Origin: Zhuqueibacter pondensis
Lineage (GTDB): Bacteria; Zhuqueibacterota; Zhuqueibacteria; Zhuqueibacterales; Zhuqueibacteraceae
Length of the DNA: 64,000 nt
Assembly: GCA_034505955.1 (NCBI GenBank)
Contig: JAPDQK010000011.1
Coordinates: 1 to 64,000, forward strand
Reading direction: 5' to 3'
Below the pieces are notes generated by a model that was given only the letters and a program-made list of their open reading frames with translations, did no database searches and was not told the DNA's origin. The position numbers and the translations under genes are program-made. Positions 41,408 to 50,183 of this stretch are shown piece after piece (the stretch's first letter is position 1; each line of letters begins with the position of its first letter).

Positions 41408-43258
41408 ATGATACCATCATCCCGGTCGGCCTCAAAATCATGCTTGTATGTCAAACGTTGGGTTTCCAGCACCATCCTGCTCTTTTTATTACCCAATCTT
41501 GTGGCATGTCAATCTCAACCCCCGGCCCCAGTAACCACCCCCGAGTGGGCCCAGGGTGCCATCTGGTACCAAATCTTTCCGGAGCGTTTTCGCAATGGCG
41601 ATCCGAAAAATGACCCAACACCCGAAGATGCTGGAATTGAGAACTATCCCGGCTGGCAAATTTCACCGTGGACTGCGGATTGGTACAAACTCCAGCCATG
41701 GGAAAAAGCAAAAAGCTCGGAGTTTTACAAAATCGTCTTCGACCGGCGCTATGGCGGTGATTTGCAAGGCGTGATTGAGAAGCTCGATTACTTGCAAGAC
41801 CTCGGGATCACCGCCATTTACTTCAATCCGATATTTGAAGCCAAAAGTCTGCACAAATACGATGCCTCGAGTTACCATCACATTGACGACAACTTCGGCC
41901 CCGATCCCGCACGCGACAAAGCCTTGATGGCCACAGAAACAGAAGACCCGGCAACCTGGAAATGGACCACCGCCGATTCACTCTTTCTGCACTTCATTCG
42001 AGAGGCGCATCGCCGCAACATCAAAGTGATCATCGACGGCGTGTTCAATCATGTGGGCCGCGACTTCTGGGCCTTCCGTGATCTCATCGCAAATCAGCAG
42101 AACTCGCGCTACAAGGATTGGTTCGTGGTGCGCCAATGGGATGATCCGGCAACCTCGCAGGATGAGTTCAAGTATCAAGGCTGGTGGGATTTGCGCTCGC
42201 TGCCGGTTTTTCGCGAAGATCACAATGGCATCGTGCAAGGCCCTCGCGAATATATCTTTGCCATCACCCGGCGCTGGATGGATCCCGACGGCGATGGCGA
42301 CCCCGCTGATGGCGTGGACGGCTGGCGCCTGGATGTTTCAGAAGAAGTTTCCCCGAAATTTTGGGTGGAATGGTGCGCATTGGTGCGTTCACTGAATCCG
42401 CAATCCTACACCATCGGTGAAATCTGGAATCTCGCTCCGGAGTGGCTGCAGGGCGACCGTTACGATGCCGTGATGAATTATCCGGTCGCTTATGCCATGC
42501 GCAACTTTTTCATTGGCGGTGAGGAAAAATGGGGCCCGACTCGTTTCGATGCCGAACTGGGCGGGATTCGTGCCCATTACCGCGAAGCCACCAACCACAT
42601 CATGCAAGTGCTCATCGGCAGTCACGATACCGACCGTCTGGCCAGCATGATCAAAAATGCCGGAAGTCGCGGTTATGACCAGCGTGCCAGTTGCCGTGAC
42701 AATATGAATTATGATCCACGCCAGCCGAATCCCGAAGAGAGAAAGACGCAAATGATGGTCGTCGCATTCATGGCAACTTATGTTGGTGCTCCGATGATTT
42801 ACTATGGTGATGAAGCCGGTATGTGGGGCGGTGACGATCCGGATTGTCGCAAGCCAATGGTTTGGCCGGAATTGAACTATGAAAATGAAACCTACACGAC
42901 GGTGACGAAATTCACCGACAGTGATCCGGTTGTGTTCAACAGGGAATTGTTTGCTTTTTATCAAAAAGTGATGTCATTGCGCCGACACCATCCGGCACTG
43001 CGCCACGGTGCAATCACGTCGTTGCTGAAGGATGAGGTTGCGGGTATTTATGCATTTCGTCGCGATTTTGAGAACGACATTGTCGTTGCGGTGTTCAATG
43101 TGAGCTCCCAGTCGCAAAAATTTGCGCTGAACCTTGCGCCGATCAATGCCTCGCTTTTGCGCGAAGTACTCAGTGGTCAGGAGAAAAACGTGAGCAATGC
43201 GGAATTGCAAAATGAGCTGGCTCCGCGTAGTACAGCGATTTGGGAGATGGTAAAATAG
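41408..43258 (+). CDS. GH13 alpha-amylase-family lipoprotein
   Basis: The 616-residue protein is a cyclomaltodextrinase/neopullulanase-type GH13 enzyme acting on alpha-glucans outside the cytoplasm. A lipoprotein signal peptide ends LLPNLVACQS. The four conserved regions are DGVFNHVG, DGWRLDVSEEV (nucleophile D309), GEIWN (acid/base E338) and GSHDTDR (D407). WYQIFPERFRNGDPKND at the start of the catalytic part is typical. A C-terminal beta domain ends the protein. The ATG at 41408 gives the lipobox in the right place, and an ATG at 41378 is possible. Together with the solute-binding protein it suggests maltodextrin use. Confidence 0.9.
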   Translation: MIPSSRSASKSCLYVKRWVSSTILLFLLPNLVACQSQPPAPVTTPEWAQGAIWYQIFPERFRNGDPKNDPTPEDAGIENYPGWQISPWTADWYKLQPWEKAKSSEFYKIVFDRRYGGDLQGVIEKLDYLQDLGITAIYFNPIFEAKSLHKYDASSYHHIDDNFGPDPARDKALMATETEDPATWKWTTADSLFLHFIREAHRRNIKVIIDGVFNHVGRDFWAFRDLIANQQNSRYKDWFVVRQWDDPATSQDEFKYQGWWDLRSLPVFREDHNGIVQGPREYIFAITRRWMDPDGDGDPADGVDGWRLDVSEEVSPKFWVEWCALVRSLNPQSYTIGEIWNLAPEWLQGDRYDAVMNYPVAYAMRNFFIGGEEKWGPTRFDAELGGIRAHYREATNHIMQVLIGSHDTDRLASMIKNAGSRGYDQRASCRDNMNYDPRQPNPEERKTQMMVVAFMATYVGAPMIYYGDEAGMWGGDDPDCRKPMVWPELNYENETYTTVTKFTDSDPVVFNRELFAFYQKVMSLRRHHPALRHGAITSLLKDEVAGIYAFRRDFENDIVVAVFNVSSQSQKFALNLAPINASLLREVLSGQEKNVSNAELQNELAPRSTAIWEMVK

Positions 43259-43424
43259 CGCCAATGGCTCGGTAGTCGCTGTAAATGGGGAAGTGATCGT
43301 CGAAAGGCCGGAGAGGGAGCAAGCATAATACAAGAGCATCATAGAAGAGCGACAGGCCAAATATTGATTTTTGAAAGATTTTCCAGCAAAAAACTTTTTT
43401 TTTATTGAAAAACAAAAAATTTTC

Positions 43425-43453
43425 TTTTAAAATTAAGAAAAATGTCTTATATT
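43425..43453 (+). promoter_or_regulatory. Possible promoter of the glutamine synthetase gene
   Basis: TATATT at 43448-43453 has a weak -35, TTTTAA, 17 bases upstream and a long A/T-rich stretch before it (43375-43440) that could act as an upstream element. No other gene is seen in 43259-43572. Nitrogen control cannot be judged from sequence. Confidence 0.35.
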
Positions 43454-43572
43454 TCACCTTATCAGCTAAATAATCAATTAACTTCATACGTATTTCAAAT
43501 CTGCTGCGCCGGTATCTCGACAATCTCGGCACCAGGATTTGATGCACAGCAACAATTCTTAGGAGGATAACT

Positions 43573-45759
43573 ATGGCTAAATACTTTTTACGACGCTATG
43601 ATGTGGTGGCCGCGGCCCAAAATTGGTCGCTGCGCGAAAGCGCCAACGGTCTGACTGCCGACATCAATTCGATCTTTGGTGAGCACACGTTCAACATTGA
43701 GGTGATGCGGCAAAAACTGCCGCGGGAAGTTTTGCAATCGCTGCTTGCGACCATCGACAAAGGCCAACCCCTCGATCCCAAGGTGGCGGATGTGGTTGCC
43801 TTGGCCATGAAGGAGTGGGCGGTGGAGCATGGCGCCACGCACTTCACCCATTGGTTCCAGCCGTTAACGGGACTTACGGCGGAGAAGCACGAAAGCTTCG
43901 TAACGCCCAATGTCGGTGGCGGTGCGATCGCCAAATTTTCCGGCAAGGATTTGATCCAAGGCGAGCCGGACGCCTCTTCGTTCCCGAGTGGCGGCATTCG
44001 TGCCACCTTTGAAGCGCGCGGTTACACGGCTTGGGATCCGACTTCACCGGCGTTCCTCACGAAGAATCATAACGGTGCAACGCTGTGCATTCCCACGGCT
44101 TTTGCGGCGTGGACCGGCGAGGCGCTCGATCATAAAATTCCACTCCTGCGTTCGATGGAGGCGCTCAACCAGCAGGCGATGCGGGCGTTGGAATTATTTG
44201 ACGGCATGAAGGTACATAAAGTGTATGCGACGGTTGGCTCCGAGCAGGAATATTTTCTCATCGATGAAGAATTTTTCTATCGCCGGCCGGATTTGGTGAC
44301 AACCGGACGAACGCTGTTTGGCGCCAAGCCTCCGCGCGGCCAGGAACTGGAAGATCACTATTTTGGTTCGATTTCGGAGCGGGTGCTGGCATATATGGCG
44401 GATGTGGAATATCAGCTTTATCGCCTTGGGGTTCCAGTCAAAACTCGACACAATGAGGTTGCACCGGGCCAATATGAGATCGCACCGATCTTTGAAAATT
44501 GCAACATCGCGGCCGATCATCAGCAAATGACCATGCAGGTCATGCGCAATACCGCGCGGAAATATGGCCTGGTTTGCCTGCTGCATGAAAAGCCATTTGC
44601 GGGCATCAATGGCAGCGGCAAGCACACCAATTGGTCCATGGCCACGGACACGGGCATCAATCTTTTCGACCCCGGCGAGACCCCTCATGACAACATGCAA
44701 TTCCTGTTTTTTTGCGTGGCCGTGATCAAAGCGGTCGATGAATATCAAGATTTGCTGCGTGCGAGCGTGGCCTCGGCCGCCAATGATCATCGTCTGGGCG
44801 CCAACGAAGCGCCGCCAGCGATCATTTCGGTTTTTCTCGGCGAACAATTGGAGGATATTTTCAATCAAATTGAAAAGGGCAAGCCCGAGAACAGCAAATC
44901 GAAGGACCTTCTTGGGCTTGGTACGCCGGTGCTGCCGCATCTGCCGCGCCACGCCGGCGATCGCAACCGCACCTCGCCGTTTGCATTCACCGGCAACAAA
45001 TTTGAATTCCGCGCGGTTGGCGCGAGCCAATCAATCTCTTTCCCGTGTACCGTGCTGAACACCATCGTCGCGGCGGCAATCGACGAGATGACGACCGCCA
45101 TCGCCTCATATCGAAATGCCGGTATGTTGTTTGAATCGGCGCTGCACACCGTGCTGAAAGAGGAGATCAGCAAGCACAAACGCATCATTTTCAATGGTGA
45201 CAACTATTCCGAGGAGTGGCACAAGGAAGCCGAGCGCCGCGGCCTGGCGATCCTGCGCAACTCACTGGATGCGATTGAGCGTTTGCACGATCCGAAAAAT
45301 ATTGCGGTGTTTAAAAAATATAACGTGCTCAATGCACGCGAACTGGCAGCACGGGCGGAAATCCTGTTCGACCAGTATTTCAAAATGATCAACATCGAGG
45401 CCGAGACCACCGCCATGATCGCGCAAACCATGATCATGCCAGCAGCGATTCGTTACTTGCAGGACCTCGCCGCCACCGTCGGCCAGATAAAAAATAATGG
45501 TTTGCTATCGACCGGGGTGGCGCAAACTCTGGAGAAAGTCAACAGTCTGGTTGATGAGTTTAGAATCGTGCTCGATCGTTTGATCGAAGTGAATGCAGAT
45601 CTCGGCGGTGATACGGTCCATCAAAAAGCCTATCACATGCGCGATAAAGTTCTGCCGGCGATGAATAATGCTCGCGCCGTTGCCAACAAGTTGGAAAAGA
45701 TTTTGCCGGATGATTATTGGCCCTTGCCGATTTATAGTGAGATGCTGTTTGTGAAATAG
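43573..45759 (+). CDS. glnN: Glutamine synthetase type III
   Basis: This enzyme makes glutamine from glutamate, ammonia and ATP. The 728 residues are the type III length, found in Bacteroides, Butyrivibrio and relatives. Family blocks seen are THFTHWFQPLTG, EQEYFLIDEEFF, HNEVAPGQYEIAP, LLHEKPFAGINGSGKHTNWS and FRAVGASQSISFP. The C-terminal extension (from about 600) holds helices with LVDEFRIVLDRLIEVNADLG. The ATG follows TTAGGAGGATAACT. It is monocistronic by position, with its own hairpin terminator. No PII or adenylyltransferase gene is nearby. Confidence 0.96.
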   Translation: MAKYFLRRYDVVAAAQNWSLRESANGLTADINSIFGEHTFNIEVMRQKLPREVLQSLLATIDKGQPLDPKVADVVALAMKEWAVEHGATHFTHWFQPLTGLTAEKHESFVTPNVGGGAIAKFSGKDLIQGEPDASSFPSGGIRATFEARGYTAWDPTSPAFLTKNHNGATLCIPTAFAAWTGEALDHKIPLLRSMEALNQQAMRALELFDGMKVHKVYATVGSEQEYFLIDEEFFYRRPDLVTTGRTLFGAKPPRGQELEDHYFGSISERVLAYMADVEYQLYRLGVPVKTRHNEVAPGQYEIAPIFENCNIAADHQQMTMQVMRNTARKYGLVCLLHEKPFAGINGSGKHTNWSMATDTGINLFDPGETPHDNMQFLFFCVAVIKAVDEYQDLLRASVASAANDHRLGANEAPPAIISVFLGEQLEDIFNQIEKGKPENSKSKDLLGLGTPVLPHLPRHAGDRNRTSPFAFTGNKFEFRAVGASQSISFPCTVLNTIVAAAIDEMTTAIASYRNAGMLFESALHTVLKEEISKHKRIIFNGDNYSEEWHKEAERRGLAILRNSLDAIERLHDPKNIAVFKKYNVLNARELAARAEILFDQYFKMINIEAETTAMIAQTMIMPAAIRYLQDLAATVGQIKNNGLLSTGVAQTLEKVNSLVDEFRIVLDRLIEVNADLGGDTVHQKAYHMRDKVLPAMNNARAVANKLEKILPDDYWPLPIYSEMLFVK

Positions 45760-45789
45760 CGATGCGCTGAACTCAATCAAACAAACGAA

Positions 45790-45835
45790 AACCGACTGAA
45801 GTCGGCTTCCATGGCTGGCTTCAGTCGGTTGTTTT
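45790..45835 (+). terminator. Terminator of glnN
   Basis: AACCGACTGAAG (45790-45801) pairs perfectly with CTTCAGTCGGTT (45819-45830), followed by G and four Ts. Confidence 0.65.
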
Positions 45836-45839
45836 GAGA

Positions 45840-45878
45840 AAGGAGGTATTTATGGTTTCCAATAACGGAATCGAATAG
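45840..45878 (+). other. Eight-codon mini-frame with a perfect ribosome site
   Basis: AAAGGAGG, a perfect anti-Shine-Dalgarno match, lies five bases before an ATG at 45852 that opens a frame of eight codons and a TAG (MVSNNGIE). It stands between the glnN terminator and the lipoprotein gene. The region 45879-46198 otherwise holds only a weak promoter-like pair (TTGCTT 46064, TATTAA 46088). Confidence 0.25.
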
Positions 45879-46198
45879 CAACAGCGACCTGAGCTAAAAT
45901 TGTTATATGGATGTTTACTCTATATACACATGCGTGTCAGGATGACACGAGAAAAAGTTGCAAGTATGAAAGTAGAAATGAACAGAGGAAACAAAAAATC
46001 AATAAAAAAAGCAAATACCACCCGTTTCAACCAGCCTTTGTACTCTATTTTTTGGCATTGCAATTGCTTTAAAAAAGTTGGGAACAATATTAATTTTAGA
46101 CCATTTAACTATTGGTTGGGTCTGAGGAAGGACCATGCATTTTGATGGAATGTATGCTGCGACAGCAAATGTTTTGTATTAAAAGGAGACCTGGCTCC

Positions 46199-47140
46199 AT
46201 GAAGAAAAATCTCTTGTTTGTGCTCTCAGGTCTGGCTTTGAGCTGGTTGTTTTTGAGTGGTTGTTATACGCAACTGGCTTTGCCGGATCAGAATGAAGAG
46301 TCGCGTATTGCACGTGAATCCGAGCCTGCTGATGAAGACTCCGTGCAGGCTTATGACAGGGACGCTTCCGACGCCAGGCAGGTGCACAAATACAGCCATA
46401 CCGATGTTTATATTTATGGCGGCGGCTGGTATGGGCCTTACCGCTATCCGTGGTGGTATCGTTATCCATACACACGCTTTTATGTCTCGTTTGGGTACTA
46501 TGATCCCTGGGGTTGGTGTGGCACACCGTGGGATTGGTATGTCGATCCCTGGTACTGGGATTACTATTATTCCAGTTACTGGTGGCCATATTATGGATGG
46601 CACCGCGGCTATTACTACGGCCCTTATTATCCGTATCCACACTATGTTTATCGTGATCGGGACGTGGAGAGCAAAAAGCGTTCTTTCACGCGACGTGGTT
46701 CATCTCAACAGCCCGAAAATCCTGCCGGAACTTACACGACCAGCGGGAGAGGCAGCTTGGCGAAACCGGCGGCAGGAATTTATGCACGAGGAGATGATGG
46801 CAGTTACCGCCGTGTCCGTCGTGATGAAGTGAGCTCTACTGATCGGCGCGATCAGCCTGCGGCAGTCCCGGATCGCAGCAAAGCAGTTAAAGATGATGGC
46901 CGGCGCAGCGCGAAACGCTCCATGGGAAGCGGCAATGATACTTACCGTGTTCCGGATGCCACCAGGAGCAGACCGGAGCCCAGCTCCAGTGGCAGTGGTG
47001 ACAGACGCTCATCAGGCTCGAGTGGATCCGGAAGTGTCTCCAAGCCCTCTGGCTCTGGATCATCGGGCAGCGGCTCGGCACCGAGAAGCTCGGGAGGCTC
47101 TTCCAGCAGCGGCTCTTCCGACCGGCGCAAGCGGAATTAG
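46199..47140 (+). CDS. Lipoprotein with Trp/Tyr-rich segment and Ser/Gly-rich tail
   Basis: The 313-residue protein starts MKKNLLFVLSGLALSWLFLS with a lipobox cysteine at residue 22. Residues about 70-150 are extremely rich in Tyr, Trp, Pro and Gly (WYGPYRYPWWYRYPYTRF, WDYYYSSYWWPYYGWHRG). The remainder is basic and then Ser/Gly-rich (about 255-313), likely disordered. No enzyme motif is seen. The aromatic segment could be a surface-adhesive or low-complexity domain. The ATG follows AAAAGGAGACCTGGCTCC. It precedes an outer-membrane barrel gene by 25 bases. Confidence 0.7.
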   Translation: MKKNLLFVLSGLALSWLFLSGCYTQLALPDQNEESRIARESEPADEDSVQAYDRDASDARQVHKYSHTDVYIYGGGWYGPYRYPWWYRYPYTRFYVSFGYYDPWGWCGTPWDWYVDPWYWDYYYSSYWWPYYGWHRGYYYGPYYPYPHYVYRDRDVESKKRSFTRRGSSQQPENPAGTYTTSGRGSLAKPAAGIYARGDDGSYRRVRRDEVSSTDRRDQPAAVPDRSKAVKDDGRRSAKRSMGSGNDTYRVPDATRSRPEPSSSGSGDRRSSGSSGSGSVSKPSGSGSSGSGSAPRSSGGSSSSGSSDRRKRN

Positions 47141-47165
47141 ATGACAATATGTTCAGGAGACAATC

Positions 47166-48506
47166 ATGAAACGCAAATTGATGGCATTCGGAATTTTGGT
47201 CAGTTTGTTTGGATGGCAGTCCATCGCTTCGGCGCAGGAGGAAGTTTTCCAGCGCGGTGTTGAGCTTGGCATCGGCGCCCGGTCGATGGGCATGGGCGGC
47301 GCCTACATCGGCATCGCCGATGATTACAGCGCCAGTTTCTGGAATCCGGCAGGATTGACGCAAATCCGCCGTCTGGAAGGATTCGGCACCCTTTCACACA
47401 CGCAGCGAAAAAACGACGCCTCCTTTGGCAGTTTGAGCAGCGTGGATGAGTTGTCGACAACGCGCTTCAACAGCATTGGCCTGGCGTATCCGGTGCCAAC
47501 TTATCGCGGCAGTTTGGTCTTTTCGCTCGGCTATCATCGCATCAAGCCATTCGACTCGAGCATGCGCTTTGAATATGTGAATATGACACCGGGAGACTCG
47601 GTGACGCAACGTTGGAGTGAGTTGGAAGAGGGCAGTTTGAACAATTGGGTGTTTGCCGGCGCAGTCGAAGTTGCGCCAAACTTTTCTCTCGGTGCAGCAC
47701 TGAATATTTGGAGCGGCAAGGACGACTATCAGTTCAGCTTTGTTGAAACCGACCTTCCTTTTGATTTATACACGTTGAACAAGTACCGCAAAGATAATGA
47801 TGTGAGCTCGAGCTTCTCCGGCTACAACCTGAAAATCGGCGGTTTTTATCGGCCCATCTCGAATTTCCGTCTGGGCTTCACCATCGGCACGCCGGTCACT
47901 TACACGATAAAGGATGAATGGCGCACCAGCGAGGTGACGACGTTCGATAATCCTCAAACGCCTGCGGAGGAGTATTCGGATAATGGCAAAATTGAGTACA
48001 AAATCCGTTCGCCGTTCTCATTCGGCGCCGGCGCGTCCTTGAATGTCGCCAATCTCTTGCTGGCGGCGAGCATCGAGAACAACGATTGGTCACAGATTCG
48101 ATACGTCACGGACCCGCCGATCGAGGGACTCTCCAAGAACGAAGCCAACGAGGAATTGGCGCGCAAGTATCGCAACACGCTGCGCTATCACCTCGGCGCC
48201 GAGCTGACACTGCCTCTCATCGACCTGCAATTGCGCGGCGGTTATTATTATGAGCCCACGCCATTGGGGCGCGACTACTTTGCTGGAGGCAGGGTTCCCA
48301 AAGACGCCAATCGTGAGTTTTTCACTGCCGGTGTCGGCGTCTTCCTTGACAAACAGGTGCGGTTGGATGTCGGAGTTATGACCGGCCAGTGGCATGATTA
48401 CAAAGACCCGCTGACGGATTTTGCGGATGACAATGATGACGATGTTCCGCTCGCGGAAAAAATCACCTTCAACAAAATTTTTGCAGCACTGGCTTTTCGG
48501 TTTTAA
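47166..48506 (+). CDS. Outer-membrane beta-barrel protein (FadL/UPF0164 type)
   Basis: The 446-residue protein has a signal peptide (about 1-23, ending SIASAQ) and starts EVFQRGVELGIGARSMGMGG, then AYIGIADDYSASFWNPAGL. This is the N-terminal hatch pattern of FadL-like hydrophobic transporters and UPF0164/PorV-like proteins. Alternating beta strands continue to a terminal FNKIFAALAFRF ending in F, as outer-membrane barrels do. It could transport hydrophobic compounds or act in type IX secretion, as PorV does. Sequence alone does not decide. Confidence 0.82.
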   Translation: MKRKLMAFGILVSLFGWQSIASAQEEVFQRGVELGIGARSMGMGGAYIGIADDYSASFWNPAGLTQIRRLEGFGTLSHTQRKNDASFGSLSSVDELSTTRFNSIGLAYPVPTYRGSLVFSLGYHRIKPFDSSMRFEYVNMTPGDSVTQRWSELEEGSLNNWVFAGAVEVAPNFSLGAALNIWSGKDDYQFSFVETDLPFDLYTLNKYRKDNDVSSSFSGYNLKIGGFYRPISNFRLGFTIGTPVTYTIKDEWRTSEVTTFDNPQTPAEEYSDNGKIEYKIRSPFSFGAGASLNVANLLLAASIENNDWSQIRYVTDPPIEGLSKNEANEELARKYRNTLRYHLGAELTLPLIDLQLRGGYYYEPTPLGRDYFAGGRVPKDANREFFTAGVGVFLDKQVRLDVGVMTGQWHDYKDPLTDFADDNDDDVPLAEKITFNKIFAALAFRF

Positions 48507-48556
48507 TCGCCAATCGTACCTCTACAAAAGCCAGGCTGTATTTTAACACATAAAGT

Positions 48557-48616
48557 AACCCCGGCTCTTCTGAGATCAGGTTGTATCCACAGCGATAGCA
48601 GAGAAGAGTCGGGGTT
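48557..48616. repeat. Long inverted repeat after the barrel gene
   Basis: AACCCCGGCTCTTCT (48557-48571) pairs with AGAAGAGTCGGGGTT (48602-48616) with one mismatch around a 30-base loop. It stands between a stop and the next start, and may end transcription or protect RNA. Confidence 0.6.
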
Positions 48617-48669
48617 CTATTTGTTGAGACAATAAGCCAGACCAACAAATTTTCTGGGGAACCTGAACT

Positions 48670-49608
48670 ATGGAATTAGCTTTGTCAGGTCGTAAATTTT
48701 CCGTCCTGGTATTTTTTCTCTTGGTATTCCTTGTCCTCGCGCGGGCGCAAGAAGAAAAGCTCACCTTGATTTTGCATGGTGGGGAGGAGATTCCCTGTCA
48801 AATTCGGAAAATTGCCCATGACATCATTTATTTCGAGGCGGCTTCGACCCAGTCGGCTTTCAAGTGGGGCGAGATGATAGAAATTGGCAAAGTTGCCGCG
48901 GTCCGTCGCAGTAATGGCCAAACGGTGAGTATTCGTGAGTTTTTGGAGCAGCGAAACGAGGTTCGGGCAGCCGCAGAAACTGCGATACCCAAACCGATGC
49001 CACCCGCAGTGGCGCCTTCACCGCGAATGTCGGCTCCTCCAGCGCGGCCCAGCGGTCCGGGCATGCGCTTGAAGAACAAACTCCAGGACACCACTCGAAC
49101 CGCAAGTGCGATTGGTCTGCGTTTGCCGGAGATCCCCGCCCTGCCCACACGCCCGGAGCTCGATTATTCTGAACTCGCTGATTTGCTGGCAGAAACCGGT
49201 CTTGCCGGCAAGCTACTTTATGAGATCAGTGCCGGTGCGCTGCGCGGCCGCATCCTGACCAAAGGCCAGCAGGAACTTGTGGATGCCATTCTGATGTCGC
49301 CAGCTTGGAGTGCGCGCCGGCAGGATTTGCGCCAAGCACAGAATGTGGCCAAAGCCGAATTCAATTTATTGACCCAGCGCCAGCCTGATCTGATCTCGGG
49401 TGAATTCCATTTTCGACCACTTTCACAAGATCAGGCGTATGTCGAATTCATTCAATTCCTGCATCTCGAAAACGTTCCGCACTTTCAAGACAAATGGGAA
49501 AAAATCCGAACCATTTTCGGCGATGAGGCGGCTGCGGCGATACGAGATATTTTGAACAATTATGAGGATTGGTACTATCTTTTTGGGCAGGAATCGGAAA
49601 AGCGCTGA
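48670..49608 (+). CDS. Secreted protein of unknown function
   Basis: The 312-residue protein has a signal peptide (about 1-27, LVFFLLVFLVLARAQ). The next 70 residues form a compact beta domain (LTLILHGGEEIPCQIRKI, IIYFEAASTQSAFKWGEMI). A Pro/Ala-rich linker (about 98-150) leads to a helical C-terminal domain (LADLLAETGLAGKLLYEISA, AVAEFIQF-like stretches near the end). I do not recognise the family. It follows the barrel gene in the same direction. Confidence 0.65.
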   Translation: MELALSGRKFSVLVFFLLVFLVLARAQEEKLTLILHGGEEIPCQIRKIAHDIIYFEAASTQSAFKWGEMIEIGKVAAVRRSNGQTVSIREFLEQRNEVRAAAETAIPKPMPPAVAPSPRMSAPPARPSGPGMRLKNKLQDTTRTASAIGLRLPEIPALPTRPELDYSELADLLAETGLAGKLLYEISAGALRGRILTKGQQELVDAILMSPAWSARRQDLRQAQNVAKAEFNLLTQRQPDLISGEFHFRPLSQDQAYVEFIQFLHLENVPHFQDKWEKIRTIFGDEAAAAIRDILNNYEDWYYLFGQESEKR

Positions 49609-50067
49609 GCCATGGTTGTTTTAACAGACGACTTCTCGAATGATCATGTTTTGCCATCCACCATCCCTGTCATAATCACGTTTTGCCGGTAATATCAAAC
49701 AAGCCTTCAACAATTTTACTCGACAAGCGCTTGATCATACCTGTAAAATCCGGTTGCTCAAGAATGCGTATTTTTATACTTGGTTACTTGTTATGGGTGG
49801 GAATTTTGGTCATTCGCCGTTCTTGATTGATTTATTGTTCAAGAAGTAAGAATTCCGCAAGCTGCAATTCGAAATCGACATGGCGCATTGTGTTCGTTCT
49901 CATCAGGCGCTATTGTTGATGTTTTGAAAAGGCTGTTGTTTCCCCGCCCCACGGAATTTATCCGTGAACCACACTCTTCAGGCTTGTCAAGAAAGATTCC
50001 TTGAAAAATTTGGAACATTGAATTATCTTTTATCCTGACGGCTTTTGCCGGTCTATTGGAAATTCCA
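49609..50067. other. Intergenic region without recognised genes
   Basis: I see no supported gene, terminator or promoter. The palindrome-ended element follows at its right end. Confidence 0.5.
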
Positions 50068-50157
50068 TTAACCCCGATAATTCATAAATGCATTTTGGGC
50101 TTGAGTTCAAATGCAAAGTGTAATCAATTTACGCATCGTATGAATTATCGGGGTTAA
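50068..50157. repeat. 90-bp palindrome-ended element, copy 2 (intact ends)
   Basis: TTAACCCCGATAATTCAT (50068-50085) and ATGAATTATCGGGGTTAA (50140-50157) are perfect 18-bp inverted repeats. The 54-base interior matches copy 1 (226-316) when reversed. It lies 27 bases before the GH16 gene. No target duplication is obvious. Confidence 0.75.
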
Positions 50158-50183
50158 AAGAACCAGTTTTGGGAAAGCTTCTT

